Origin: Fimbriimonas planktonicus
Lineage (GTDB): Bacteria; Armatimonadota; Fimbriimonadia; Fimbriimonadales; Fimbriimonadaceae
Reading direction: 5' to 3'
Length of the DNA: 64,000 nt
NCBI GenBank assembly: GCA_965234685.1
Contig: OZ248539.1
Location: forward strand, 124,001 to 188,000
Shown here one piece after another: positions 1 through 9,180 of this stretch; the stretch's first letter is position 1, and every line of letters starts with the position of its first letter. The notes under the pieces are model-generated. The model saw only the letters and a program-made list of their open reading frames with translations, did no database searches and was not told the DNA's origin. Made by a program: the position numbers and the translations under genes.

Positions 1-371
1 CCGGTCGCGCAGAAAGTGCAGCCCATAGGGCAGCCGACTTGGCTGGAAATGCAGCAGGAGACCCGGTCCGCGTACGGCAGAAGCACGCACTCGTAAACCT
101 GGCCGTCACCGTTGTGGACAAGGAGCTTTTCGACGCCATCGGTGGACTTTCGATGGGTCGCGGTTGTCAGCGGTTGCGCGACAAATCGGGTGGCGAGTTC
201 CTCTCGCAGGGCCTGGGGAAGATCGCCCATTTTCTCGAGTTGGTCCTCGGCTCGGCGATATAAATGCCAGCAAAGTTGCTTGGATCGAAGTCCTGCATCG
301 GACCTATTTTCCAAAACTTCCTTGAGTTCTAGACGCGTCTTACCGACAAGAGAATCGGGGACGGTTGCCAT
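1..371 (-). CDS. rlmN: RlmN, 23S rRNA (adenine2503-C2)-methyltransferase, 5' part
   Basis: Radical-SAM enzyme that methylates C2 of A2503 in 23S rRNA (and A37 of some tRNAs) in the cytoplasm. Reading the minus strand from the ATG at 369-371 gives about 123 residues that run off the window edge. They start MATVPDSLVGKTRLEL and reach SQVGCPMGCTFCAT, the CxxxCxxC cluster that binds the 4Fe-4S centre and is diagnostic for RlmN. The preceding segment, with the pattern EKLL..DG..YE.VLLPYADR, is the usual N-terminal accessory domain. The catalytic C-terminal two thirds lie outside the window. The gene is divergent from the SBBP gene, with a 123-base shared upstream region. Family assignment is firm; completeness cannot be judged. 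Confidence 0.93.
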   Translation of the reverse strand, partial: MATVPDSLVGKTRLELKEVLENRSDAGLRSKQLCWHLYRRAEDQLEKMGDLPQALREELATRFVAQPLTTATHRKSTDGVEKLLVHNGDGQVYECVLLPYADRVSCCISSQVGCPMGCTFCAT

Positions 372-494
372 GACGAGAGAATACCGCCCGGTAGTACATG
401 CGGATTCGTGTTAAGTTTTCCGCTGTAAATCCTGAAGGCAGGTTCAAATTGACCGAACCTGTTAATTCCACCTGTTGTCGGCGCGTGCCGGAAC

Positions 495-3400
495 ATGCTA
501 GACATTGTAACGATGCTTGCGTTAACTGCGGCTATGGTAGCGATGTCGGCAAACCCGGCAACGCTGCAAAACGCCTCCCCTCAAACTCCCATCGCCAACG
601 CTTTCATTCGTAACAACGGTCAATGGGATCCGGAGGCTCGGTTCTTGGCCCGCTCCGGAGGACTTGACTTCTGGGTGACTCGAACCGGCTTTACGTTGGA
701 CTTCCACCGGATCGCTTACGGAGAAAACACGGCCTCTAAGCAGGGCCACGTCGTGCAAGTTGAAGTTGTTGGTTCCACGGGTACAACCGCGGCCAATGGC
801 GTCATCGAACTGCCTGGCGTAATCAACTACCTCAATGGCTCCCAAGAAAATTGGGTGAGCAACGTTCCTCGGTTCGCCGAGGCACAGTCGGTCGGCCTTT
901 TGCCGAACGTCGATGCTCGCTTCTATTTCGACAAGGGAATGCCTCGATACGACATGGTTGTTCGCCCTGGCGCGAACCCAAACTCGATCAAGCTCGCCTA
1001 CACCGGCGCCAAGAATCTTCGGGCTGAGAACAACGTTCTTCGCTACGAAACCACTTTTGGCACGGTTGAAGAGCAGGGCCTCTTCGTTTACCAAAAGGTC
1101 AACGGAACCATCAAGCCAGTCTCGGCAAAGCACGTAGTTAACGCAGATGGAACCGTTTCGTTCCAACTGGGCGCCTACGACTCTTCGAAGGCACTGATCA
1201 TCGACCCAGTCATCTGGTCCACCTACCTTGGTGGCACCGCGAACGACCAGCCTAAGCGAAACATCGTTGACGGCACGGGCGCTCACTACGTTACGGGTAC
1301 GACTCTCGCAGCCGACTTCCCAACCACCGCTGGTGCCTACGATCTCGCGATCAACGGCGCTTCGGATGCGTTCGTGACCAAGCTTGCTGCTGATGGCAGC
1401 TCGCTGGTTTACAGCACCTACGTTGGTGGAACAGGATCGGAAGAAGGAAACGGCCTGGCTGTTTCGAACTCCGGTACGGTCACCTTCGTTGGTCGAACGA
1501 CCTCTGGCGCGACCTTCCCACAGATTCCTCCTGCGGCAACTCCGTTGTCGGCCGGTGGTGGTGTGGATGATGCCTTCATCGCGACGATCAACGCAGCTGG
1601 AACCGCGCTCACGTTCGCTTCCAAGCTCGGTGGAAGCCTCCACGATCAGGCCAACAACGTTGTTCTAAACAACACCACGGCTACGGTTGTCGGAGAAACG
1701 ACTTCGACCAACTACCCAGCTCGAACGACCAACCCAGACATTCGACCGTTCCAGTTCTCGAACGGCGGCGGACAGGATGCCTTCATCACCGAAGTCAACC
1801 TCGACACCCGGCGAGTCAGCTTCTCCACCTACGTGGGCGGCGCTGGCACGGAAACGGCAACCGACGTTCTCTTGCTTTCTGGCTTGCCAATCGCAATCGG
1901 AACGACCACCGGAACCTTCACGGCAGCTTCTTACGCTGCTAAGCCAGGATTCGACAAGACTGCCAACGGCGGCACCGACGCTTGGCTCCTCGGAGTCGGC
2001 AGCGGTTACGCTTCCGTAAGCTTCTGGTCGCTCTACGGCGGAACGAACAACGAGTCGGCTGGTGGCTTCTACCGAGCCTCCGACGGTGCATTGTTCATGG
2101 CTGGTACCACGAACTCCGGCGATCTTCCGATCGTTCTCGGATACCAATCCGCTCTCTTCGGATTCGGCGGCGGCTACATGGCCAAGTTCACCGGCGACAC
2201 GAGCACGCTCACTGCATCGACCTTCTACCGAGGATCGACCGGCGACGTTTCGATCGCTGACATTCAGGCAGACCCGCTCGGCGCACCAGTCGTCATCGGA
2301 CGATCGGCAGCTCGAGACCTTAAGCTCGGCGGAATGGATGCAGACCGAACTCGACGCGGCGGCAGCGATGTCTTCGTTTCGCGATTCAGCCCTGCTCTGA
2401 ACGTCTTCTGGCACGGCACTTACCTCGGCGGTAACAACGACGATTGGGCTTCAAGCCTTGCAATGTTCGGCACGACCGCCGTTGCTTCGGGTTGGACCAA
2501 CTCCAGCATCCTGCCAAACACGGCTGGTAAGGCACAGCCTGCACTCGCAGGTGGAAACGACGGCTTCTTGGCCAGCGTTACCCTCCCAGTCTCGTTCACG
2601 CAGTTCAATGCTTACGCTCCAATCTCGCCATACCGATGGCCATTCGACGTTCGAACCGATGCTGGCGTTTACGCTGACACCGTCGTAACGTTCACTTCGG
2701 ACAACGCCAAGTTCCCACTTCCAGCATCGGTAACCATCCCACGCGGAAGCAACAAGTCGGCAACCCTTTCGGTAACTCCAACTCCAGCTGGTTCGATCCA
2801 GATGGACGAAGTTGCTAACCTGTCGGCAACCTCCGGCGCAACGGTTTTGACCCAGACGGTCAACATCCCAGCACCAGTTATCTCGACCATCGCCTTCGAC
2901 ACCACCGAGCAGCCAGCAGGCCTCGACGTGATCGCAACGGTCAACCTAGCTTCGGCTAACCCAACCCTCTACATCCCAGTTGGTCTTTCGCTCGTCGATG
3001 CGACCACCGGCGACCCAATCGACCCAGCGCAGGCATTCCTGCACCGGTCCAGCGTCCTCACGATTCCAGCCAACGAAATGTCTGGCGTCGTCTACATCCG
3101 ATCACTCGCTCGAAACACTGACCTCTCGGTCAAGATCAAGGGACCTCTCGGATTCATGAGCGACACCGTTCTTCTCAAGAAGACTGCGGTGAGCAGCGTA
3201 ACCCTCAGCCGAGACACGGTGAAGGGCGGAACCTCAACTCTCGTCACTGGTACGGTTCGACTTTCGAACCGAGCACCACTTGGCGGAACCGTGGTCGAGC
3301 TTGACGCCGACACCGACGCGGCAAACGTTCCAGCATCCGTAACGGTTCCTGCTGGTTCCACCTCCGCAACGTTCACGTTCAACACGGACGCAGTCGCGAC

Positions 3401-3767
3401 CGACACCCTTGCTACCGTCACCGGTGCTGCAAACGGAACGTCGGCTTCGGATACGGTCACGATTCAGGCACCAGTTCTCAACAACTTCGTGCTTGACTTC
3501 CCGACTCGAACCGTTGGCACCTCGCAACGAGCTCGCGTCTACATCGACGGCAATGCTCCGGTTGGCGGCATGGACATCACGATCATGCTCGTGAATCCTT
3601 CCACGGGTGTAACCGTTCCTGCAACGGTCAACATTCCTGAAGGACTTCGAGTCTCCTCGAGCTTCCTCATGCCAATCGATGCTTCGATCGGAACTACCCC
3701 AGTCATGGTCACCCTCCGAGCAACGCTCGGAACCGTGAGCATCGACAAGACCTTCACGGTTAACTAA
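495..3767 (+). CDS. Secreted SBBP beta-propeller / Ig-like repeat protein
   Basis: A 1090-residue exported protein. Residues 1-25 form a signal peptide (hydrophobic LALTAAMVAMSA core). Residues about 35-230 resemble the DUF7948-type N-terminal domain (FIRNNGQWDPEARFLARSGG). Residues about 240-700 contain repeated units with the pattern (W/F)STY(V/L)GGxxxD or DAFV(T/A)K, typical of SBBP seven-bladed propeller repeats. The rest, about 715-1090, is a run of Ig-like/CARDB-like beta domains with repeated 'VTIPRGS..ATLSVTP' and 'VTVPAGSTSATFTF' motifs. Such proteins are surface-exposed or secreted and usually of unknown ligand. The ATG at 495 lacks a clear ribosome binding site, and an in-frame ATG at 513 is an alternative. 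It stands alone and ends in a strong hairpin terminator. Confidence 0.85.
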   Translation: MLDIVTMLALTAAMVAMSANPATLQNASPQTPIANAFIRNNGQWDPEARFLARSGGLDFWVTRTGFTLDFHRIAYGENTASKQGHVVQVEVVGSTGTTAANGVIELPGVINYLNGSQENWVSNVPRFAEAQSVGLLPNVDARFYFDKGMPRYDMVVRPGANPNSIKLAYTGAKNLRAENNVLRYETTFGTVEEQGLFVYQKVNGTIKPVSAKHVVNADGTVSFQLGAYDSSKALIIDPVIWSTYLGGTANDQPKRNIVDGTGAHYVTGTTLAADFPTTAGAYDLAINGASDAFVTKLAADGSSLVYSTYVGGTGSEEGNGLAVSNSGTVTFVGRTTSGATFPQIPPAATPLSAGGGVDDAFIATINAAGTALTFASKLGGSLHDQANNVVLNNTTATVVGETTSTNYPARTTNPDIRPFQFSNGGGQDAFITEVNLDTRRVSFSTYVGGAGTETATDVLLLSGLPIAIGTTTGTFTAASYAAKPGFDKTANGGTDAWLLGVGSGYASVSFWSLYGGTNNESAGGFYRASDGALFMAGTTNSGDLPIVLGYQSALFGFGGGYMAKFTGDTSTLTASTFYRGSTGDVSIADIQADPLGAPVVIGRSAARDLKLGGMDADRTRRGGSDVFVSRFSPALNVFWHGTYLGGNNDDWASSLAMFGTTAVASGWTNSSILPNTAGKAQPALAGGNDGFLASVTLPVSFTQFNAYAPISPYRWPFDVRTDAGVYADTVVTFTSDNAKFPLPASVTIPRGSNKSATLSVTPTPAGSIQMDEVANLSATSGATVLTQTVNIPAPVISTIAFDTTEQPAGLDVIATVNLASANPTLYIPVGLSLVDATTGDPIDPAQAFLHRSSVLTIPANEMSGVVYIRSLARNTDLSVKIKGPLGFMSDTVLLKKTAVSSVTLSRDTVKGGTSTLVTGTVRLSNRAPLGGTVVELDADTDAANVPASVTVPAGSTSATFTFNTDAVATDTLATVTGAANGTSASDTVTIQAPVLNNFVLDFPTRTVGTSQRARVYIDGNAPVGGMDITIMLVNPSTGVTVPATVNIPEGLRVSSSFLMPIDASIGTTPVMVTLRATLGTVSIDKTFTVN

Positions 3768-3782
3768 GAAACCGTAAAGGTT

Positions 3783-3815
3783 GGGCGGAGAGCAACGTTG
3801 CTCTCCGCCCTTTTT
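3783..3815 (+). terminator. Intrinsic terminator of the SBBP gene
   Basis: Perfect 13-bp inverted repeat: GGGCGGAGAGCAA, 2-base loop centre CG, then TTGCTCTCCGCCC, followed by TTTTT. It starts 16 bases after the stop codon. It separates the SBBP gene from the htrA run. Confidence 0.93.
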
Positions 3816-3885
3816 GCGTTTGGACCTAGCGATTTCCGGTCAGAGAACTCTGGGCTAGTTTTCTGCGTTTTACTTCTCAAAGGTT

Positions 3886-5016
3886 ATGAAAGCGATTCAC
3901 TACATTGGAGCTGGAGTTGCCGTCTTCGTAGGTGCCCTGGGAGCGTTGCAGGTCAACCGACAATTTGAGAAGCCTGCGGTCGTTGCCACCGCGCAGAAAG
4001 TGCCGGTTGAATACCAAATCGAACCCGCGCAGTTTTCCGCTGCTGGTGCCGTTGACTTTCGAGCGGCCGCGCAAAAGGTGAACAAATCCGTGGTCAGCAT
4101 TGATCGGTTCAACAACGCGACCGACTTCTTTGGCGAGCCGGTGGGCGAGCAGGAAACCGGTTCTGGCTCCGGCGTTGTCATCGGCGCAAACGGAATCATC
4201 GTCACGAACAACCATGTCGTCGCGGATGCCACTCGAGTCCAAGTTCGCACCAGCGATGGCCGATCGCTGGATGCCAAGGTACTTGGAACCGACCCCGTTT
4301 CAGACCTAGCGGTACTGCAAGTAACGGGAGCAAACCTTCCGGCCGTTCCTATGGGGAACAGCAAAGACCTTCAGGTTGGCCAATGGGTCATGGCGGTTGG
4401 TAACCCGCTTGGATTTGATAACACCGTTTCCGTCGGAGTTGTGAGTTCGCTTAAGCGAAGTCTGCCGATTCAGGGCAGTGCCCTTGTGGATGCCATCCAG
4501 ACGGATGCAGCAATCAACCCTGGTAACTCCGGCGGTGCACTCACGGATGCCAGCGGAAACTTGATCGGAATCAACTCCGCCATCGCAAGCAACAACCGAG
4601 GCAGCATCGGAATCGGTTTTGCGATTCCCGTCGACCGGGTTCAGAAGGTTGTCAATGACATCGTTAAGTTCGGCTACACCCGATATCCCGGCCTAGGCAT
4701 CCGCTACCGAAAGGAATGGGATGGAGCGCTTGCATTTGGCCGAGTTCGACGCCAGATCGCCCAGGAGACGAGCGCCACCGATGTGCCGAATTCAGGAATC
4801 ATCATCGCCGGAGCCGAGGGGGAAGCCGCGAAAGCGGGAATTGGTACTTGGGATATTCTGCTGTCGATTGACGGACAAAAGACGGAAAGCTTGTTCGATT
4901 TGAACCGAGTTTTAGTACCGAAAAAGCCAGGTGATGTAGTGACCATCAAGGTGTGGTCAAAGGGTCAAGAAAAGACCATAAAGATTGCATTACAGGAGCT
5001 TCGACGAGACGTCTGA
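3886..5016 (+). CDS. HtrA/DegP-type serine protease with PDZ domain
   Basis: S1C-family envelope protease that degrades or refolds damaged extracytoplasmic proteins. The 376-residue product has an N-terminal hydrophobic anchor (residues 4-23) and then a trypsin-like domain. The catalytic triad is visible: His110 (IVTNNHVV), Asp140 (DPVSDLAVL) and Ser215 (NPGNSGGAL). One PDZ domain follows at about 280-370 (IIAGAEGEAAKAGI...LLSIDGQ). A single PDZ and N-terminal anchor resemble DegS or small HtrA proteins rather than DegP with two PDZs. AAAGG stands five bases before the ATG. It is the first gene of a plus-strand run, 55 bases before the R3H ATPase gene, with a hairpin between them. Confidence 0.93.
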   Translation: MKAIHYIGAGVAVFVGALGALQVNRQFEKPAVVATAQKVPVEYQIEPAQFSAAGAVDFRAAAQKVNKSVVSIDRFNNATDFFGEPVGEQETGSGSGVVIGANGIIVTNNHVVADATRVQVRTSDGRSLDAKVLGTDPVSDLAVLQVTGANLPAVPMGNSKDLQVGQWVMAVGNPLGFDNTVSVGVVSSLKRSLPIQGSALVDAIQTDAAINPGNSGGALTDASGNLIGINSAIASNNRGSIGIGFAIPVDRVQKVVNDIVKFGYTRYPGLGIRYRKEWDGALAFGRVRRQIAQETSATDVPNSGIIIAGAEGEAAKAGIGTWDILLSIDGQKTESLFDLNRVLVPKKPGDVVTIKVWSKGQEKTIKIALQELRRDV

Positions 5017-5036
5017 GTTCGTCACTTAGTAGGAGA

Positions 5037-5064
5037 GTGAAGGTTCGTTCCTGAACCTTCTCAC
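5037..5064 (+). other. Hairpin in the leader of the R3H ATPase gene
   Basis: GTGAAGGTTC pairs with GAACCTTCTCAC (two-base bulge) just ahead of the ATG at 5072. An overlapping alternative, GGTTCGT with ACGAACC (5042-5069), would exclude the first stem. There is no T-tract, so it is not a normal intrinsic terminator. It could modulate translation or mark an mRNA end after htrA. This is inference from pairing only. Confidence 0.35.
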
Positions 5065-5071
5065 GAACCAT

Positions 5072-6712
5072 ATGTCGCTCTACTCAGATGGACTGGCGCA
5101 ATTTCTCGACGTTCTTCCCGGCCATGTCCGCGCTCGACTTGAGCGGTCCGGCGACCTCGATGCTCTCATCGAGGTCGTTCTAGACTACGGCCGACCGGCA
5201 GAAGCCCGCTATCGCGACCGCGTGGAACGCTTCCACGATATTGGGGTCAGCGAACTGGATTTGGAATACGTTTCCAAGTCGATTGGTGAGTTTGGAACGG
5301 ACAACCGAGCTGGAATAGAACGGACCCTCCACCGAATCTCGGCAATCCGAAACCGCCACCAAAAGATCGTTGGCCTCACTTGCCGAGTTGGTCGTGCGCT
5401 AGAAGGCACGATCGACATGATCGACGACATCGTGCGGAGCGGCAAGTCGATTCTGCTGCTGGGCCGACCCGGAGTTGGAAAGACAACGAAGCTTCGCGAG
5501 ATTGCGCGGGTTCTTGCCGACGAAGTTGGCAAGCGGGTCGTGATTGTGGACACGTCGAACGAAATTGCAGGTGATGGTGACGTCCCGCACCCAGGAATTG
5601 GATACGCCCGACGAATGCAGGTTCGAGCGGCGGCTGAGCAACACAACGTGATGATCGAGGCGGTGGAGAACCACATGCCCGAAGTGATCGTGATCGACGA
5701 AATTGGCACCGAGCCTGAGTCTTTTGCGAGCCGCACCATAGCCGAGCGAGGCGTACAGTTGGTCGGCACGGCCCACGGACAGACGCTCGAGAACTTGATG
5801 CTTAACCCGACCCTCGCCGATCTCATCGGTGGCATCCAGGCGGTTACTTTGAGCGACGCTGAAGCCCAGCGACGTGGTACGCAAAAAACGGTGCTCGAGC
5901 GAAAGGCTCCTCCAACCTTCGACGTTGTCATTGAGCTTTTGGACTACGACCGCTGCGCCGTGCATCACAACGTGATGAAAACGGTCGACACCATCCTTCG
6001 TGGTGTTGCTCCACGACCGGAGATAAGGGTCCGTACCGGCGGTGGAATCGAAATTGTTCAGAACGAACAACCGATCGAGACAGATGAGGCGAGCTTTAAC
6101 GAGCGGTTCCCATCGCTTGCAAGAAAGCCACAAGCTGAGCCACGCGGTAAGGAGCGGGGCACAGATCGAAACGCACCTGCACTGCCGCGACAGGCGCCAG
6201 TTGCAGGAGACCCCACAAAGGATAAGGAGGTGGACGCTACGACCGGCTCGTACGTCCGTATCTTTCCCTACGGGATCGCCCGCACCCGTCTCGAACGTGC
6301 AATCCGGGAAAGGAAAGCGGCGGCGTTCGTCACTTCGGACATCTCCCAAGCGGACGCGGTAATGGCTATCCGGTCGGCGTATCAATCGAAGCCTAAAAAG
6401 CTGAGAGAGATCGCGGGTCGGCCGATTCACACCGTTGTGGTCAAGTCGAATACGTTCAGCCAGATTTCTTCGGCCCTTGAAGAAGTTTTGCGGTCTTCGG
6501 GTCAGAAGCCAGACAACGATCGGGAAGTGATTTCAGAAGTCGAGACGGCTATTGAAGTCGTGATGCAAAGCAATCGCCCGTTCGAGCTGAGCCCGGCACC
6601 GGCTCCGGTGCGCAAGATTCAGGCGCAGTTCGCCGAAAGCCGAAAGCTCGCGGTCGAATGCGTCGGCGAAGACCCCAACCGAAGGGTGCGCGTGCTTCCG
6701 ATCAGGCTATGA
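5072..6712 (+). CDS. R3H-domain AAA ATPase (Ycf45/SpoIIIAA-like)
   Basis: A 546-residue cytoplasmic P-loop ATPase related to plastid Ycf45 and SpoIIIAA. The Walker A motif GRPGVGKTT is at 131-139 and Walker B VIVIDEIGTE at 205-214. The conserved segment between them (DTSNEIAGDGDVPHPGIG, 160-177) marks this family. A low-complexity charged linker spans about 335-385. The final 60 residues (ESRKLAVECVGEDPNRRVRVLP) resemble an R3H single-strand nucleic-acid-binding domain. The cellular role is not established; nucleic-acid or envelope-assembly functions have been suggested for relatives. The stop codon overlaps the next start as ATGA (6709-6712), so translation of the lipoprotein is probably coupled. 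Confidence 0.88.
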   Translation: MSLYSDGLAQFLDVLPGHVRARLERSGDLDALIEVVLDYGRPAEARYRDRVERFHDIGVSELDLEYVSKSIGEFGTDNRAGIERTLHRISAIRNRHQKIVGLTCRVGRALEGTIDMIDDIVRSGKSILLLGRPGVGKTTKLREIARVLADEVGKRVVIVDTSNEIAGDGDVPHPGIGYARRMQVRAAAEQHNVMIEAVENHMPEVIVIDEIGTEPESFASRTIAERGVQLVGTAHGQTLENLMLNPTLADLIGGIQAVTLSDAEAQRRGTQKTVLERKAPPTFDVVIELLDYDRCAVHHNVMKTVDTILRGVAPRPEIRVRTGGGIEIVQNEQPIETDEASFNERFPSLARKPQAEPRGKERGTDRNAPALPRQAPVAGDPTKDKEVDATTGSYVRIFPYGIARTRLERAIRERKAAAFVTSDISQADAVMAIRSAYQSKPKKLREIAGRPIHTVVVKSNTFSQISSALEEVLRSSGQKPDNDREVISEVETAIEVVMQSNRPFELSPAPAPVRKIQAQFAESRKLAVECVGEDPNRRVRVLPIRL

Positions 6713-7296
6713 CCTGGAGGGTTTCGGGAGGTCTACTCGTGATGCTGGGCTTGGCCGGGTGCCAAGTCCGGCCACTTGGGCAGACCCCAAAGCCGTCAAC
6801 GCCGAAGCCGGCGTTCTTAGAAGTTCACGTGGCGGCTGATCCGAAGCCGGGATACACCGTCGCGGTGCCGGCAAGGATGGTTCCGGAAAATGAACGGTTT
6901 GCCTCTTACGTTCGGGTGACAAAAGGCGAGTTTCGTTCGACTTACGGCGAATACATCGCGATCAAATATCGAGCAAATGTTCCGGAAAAAGTCATGAACG
7001 CGTTCATGGCGTCACGAGACCCCATGCTCACGAAAGATGAAGAGGACCTAAAGCAACGTGCCCGGAAAACGAGCATCGTTTCGGAGTATCCAAAGGCACC
7101 CGAGACGGTCTTGCAGCTAACCCTGCGACGGGGAGAAGACCTAGTCGATGTCGAGTACCGAGCGAAGAGCACTTTGTTTGATGCCAGTCGGGACTGCAAC
7201 CTGATCGTTTCGACCATTCGAAAAGTGCGGGGCCGGCGACAGAGTCCGTTTGTTGGCCCACTTTCCGACTTTGGTGGACCACCCGGCGAAAAATGA
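6709..7296 (+). CDS. Putative lipoprotein of unknown function
   Basis: A 195-residue product beginning at the ATG that overlaps the upstream stop. It begins with a lipoprotein signal peptide: hydrophobic GGLLVMLGLAG followed by the lipobox Cys18 (LAGC). The mature part has a proline-rich start (TPKPSTPKPA) and then a mixed alpha/beta region without a family I recognise. A longer reading from 6658 exists but would add a charged stretch in front of the signal peptide, so the 6709 start is preferred. The position between an R3H ATPase and a symporter, with tight overlaps, suggests co-transcription but gives no function. Confidence 0.75.
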   Translation: MTWRVSGGLLVMLGLAGCQVRPLGQTPKPSTPKPAFLEVHVAADPKPGYTVAVPARMVPENERFASYVRVTKGEFRSTYGEYIAIKYRANVPEKVMNAFMASRDPMLTKDEEDLKQRARKTSIVSEYPKAPETVLQLTLRRGEDLVDVEYRAKSTLFDASRDCNLIVSTIRKVRGRRQSPFVGPLSDFGGPPGEK

Positions 7297-7318
7297 GCCA
7301 TTCCGGGAAACTGAAACG

Positions 7319-8737
7319 GTGATTACCCTTGCGGCGGCGGACCTTGTCGTCCTCGCGGTCTTTGCCGCCACTTTGTTTGGTCTGGGATTCAGCGCGAAGC
7401 TGCGAGAGCTTAGCGTTTTCCAGTTCGTCACCGCGGGCCGACAACTGACGTTGCCGTGGTTTGTCGCGACGCTGGTTACCACATGGTACGGCGGTGTGCT
7501 TGGAATCGGTGAGTCGGTCTCCTACTACGGCATCGGAACCTGGCTGCTTCTTGGGGTGCCGTACTACATCTTCGCCGGCATTTACGCCGCGCGGATGGCC
7601 GGGCAGGTGAGGGAAGCCGACCAATTTAGCATTCCTGAGCGCGTGGCCCATCGCTGGGGGAAGGGCGCCGGGCTCGTCTCCGGCATCCTCGTCTTTCTGC
7701 TCGCCGTGCCTGCCGCCCACGTTCTGATGCTCGCCACGCTGGTGCAGGGCCTGACGGGCTGGGGATTGCCTATTGCGATTCCGGTGGCCGTGCTCTGCGG
7801 AACGGCGTTCTTATACAAAGGAGGATTGCTGGCGGACGTCAGGGTCGGCATGCTGGCGTTCGTGCTCATGTACGTTGGCTTCGCGGTGATGGTAGGGTTC
7901 AGCATTGGAACGTACGGACTTGGCTCTCTCGCTGAGATCAAGCAGCCCAATGCGCTGAGCTTCACCGGCGGTCAACAGCCTCTAGCAATCTTGAGCTTCT
8001 TCATTCTCGGGGCGTGGACGATTGTTGACCCCGGGTTTCATCAGCGCGTTGCCAGCGCAGCTTCGCCCGAGGTCGGGCGGCGTGGAGTATGGGTGGCCAT
8101 TGCGTTCTGGATGCTGTTCGACATCCTTACCGTGACCGCGGGAATGTTTGCGCTCCGCCTGTTGCCGGAAATGCCAGCGAATCCGCTTCTCATCTTTCCC
8201 GCCCTTGCGCAAGCGGTTCTGCCGGCTGGGCTTAAAGGAATCTTCCTCTGCGGGTTGCTTGGCACGATTGTCTCGGCCCTCGTTGGGTATTCCCTCGTGG
8301 CCGGATCTTCGATGGGGCGGGAAATTTTGGGCCGGGCGTTTGACCTCGATGACGCAAAGACTCGCAGCGCGATCCGGCTCGGTATCGCGATCTCCAGTCT
8401 GTTGGCTGCGCTGCTATCATTTGCCGTTCAGAGCGTCGTCGCGCTTTGGTACAGCTGGGCGGGGGCGGTTGTTGGTGCTCTGCTTATGCCGACCGTCGTG
8501 GCGTATTCCAGCCGTAAGGTCCGTTGGCGCCCCGGGGCGGTTGTGTTCTCGCAAATTGCGGGGTTTACCGTTGCGGTGTCCTGGATGGTGTTTGGTTTGC
8601 GAACGAATAACCCGCTGTTGGAAGTCGAATGGATGGGACAGCGATTTGGCCTAGGCACGCTCATTCCGGGACTCGTAGTTTCCGGCATCGTGCTAGGATG
8701 GGAAAGCTTGATCCAAGCGAAAAGGAAGTCAGCATGA
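7319..8737 (+). CDS. Sodium:solute symporter family transporter
   Basis: Integral membrane protein of the SSS family (LeuT fold), which imports sugars, amino acids, vitamins or similar solutes with sodium. From the GTG at 7319 it has 472 residues and about 13 hydrophobic segments. The first (AAADLVVLAVFAATLFGLG) sits at the usual N-terminal position. Family features include the early WYGGVLGIGESVSYYG segment (unwound TM1-like region) and GAWTIVDPGFHQRVASA in the middle. A TTG-initiated extension from 7250 would overlap the lipoprotein gene by 47 bases and add a hydrophilic leader, so I prefer 7319; the exact start is uncertain. The substrate cannot be predicted. The stop overlaps the FHA gene start (ATGA, 8734-8737). 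Confidence 0.88.
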   Translation: MITLAAADLVVLAVFAATLFGLGFSAKLRELSVFQFVTAGRQLTLPWFVATLVTTWYGGVLGIGESVSYYGIGTWLLLGVPYYIFAGIYAARMAGQVREADQFSIPERVAHRWGKGAGLVSGILVFLLAVPAAHVLMLATLVQGLTGWGLPIAIPVAVLCGTAFLYKGGLLADVRVGMLAFVLMYVGFAVMVGFSIGTYGLGSLAEIKQPNALSFTGGQQPLAILSFFILGAWTIVDPGFHQRVASAASPEVGRRGVWVAIAFWMLFDILTVTAGMFALRLLPEMPANPLLIFPALAQAVLPAGLKGIFLCGLLGTIVSALVGYSLVAGSSMGREILGRAFDLDDAKTRSAIRLGIAISSLLAALLSFAVQSVVALWYSWAGAVVGALLMPTVVAYSSRKVRWRPGAVVFSQIAGFTVAVSWMVFGLRTNNPLLEVEWMGQRFGLGTLIPGLVVSGIVLGWESLIQAKRKSA

Positions 8738-9180
8738 TGGAAGACAATGCGTCAATCGTAGATAGCGTCGAAGAAGCCGTAGTTGAGGCAGAATCCGCCG
8801 AAGAGGCCGTCGATGCCGGGCAAATGGCTCCGGTCATGGCGATCCCCGGCTTGGCGCGCTTAGTTCTCAAGCGGGCCGGGAGCGAGACCGACACCGTGTT
8901 CCCCGTGATGGCACCAGCGGTGGTCGGACGATTCGACCCAACCGTCGGGCCGATCGACGTCGACCTGGGCGCTTTGCAGCCCGAAGGAACCTACATTAGC
9001 CGCCGACATGCGCGAATCCTGTTCGAAGACGGCGTTTTCCGAGTTGAGGACCTTGGATCGAGCAACGGAACCTTCCTGCTTCGCGACGACTTCGTGAAAG
9101 TCGAAAACGAAGAACTGGTCGATGGTCAGGACATCGCCTTTGGCAACGCGCGATTCGTCTTCCGAATCGGCGAAGCCTAA
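8734..9180 (+). CDS. FHA-domain protein
   Basis: A 148-residue cytoplasmic protein. The N-terminal 45 residues are acidic and Ala/Glu-rich (VEEAVVEAESAEEAVDA) and look disordered. Residues about 55-145 form a forkhead-associated domain, recognised by VVGRF, SRRHARI and DLGSSNGTF, which binds phosphothreonine peptides. No Ser/Thr kinase is in the window, so its partner is unknown. The start at 8734 has AAGGAAG eight bases upstream and overlaps the symporter stop. The longer reading from 8629 lies inside the symporter gene and is rejected. The gene converges on purM: its TAA (9178-9180) overlaps purM's stop codon. Confidence 0.9.
   Translation: MMEDNASIVDSVEEAVVEAESAEEAVDAGQMAPVMAIPGLARLVLKRAGSETDTVFPVMAPAVVGRFDPTVGPIDVDLGALQPEGTYISRRHARILFEDGVFRVEDLGSSNGTFLLRDDFVKVENEELVDGQDIAFGNARFVFRIGEA

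Noticed and set aside
522..1643. Long minus-strand reading frame opposite the SBBP gene
   Set aside because: Low-complexity Arg/Ser/Glu-rich sequence without domains, in the shadow of a gene with strong repeats and signal peptide.
5399..6430. Long minus-strand frame opposite the R3H ATPase gene
   Set aside because: No recognisable motif; the opposite strand has Walker A/B motifs and an R3H end.
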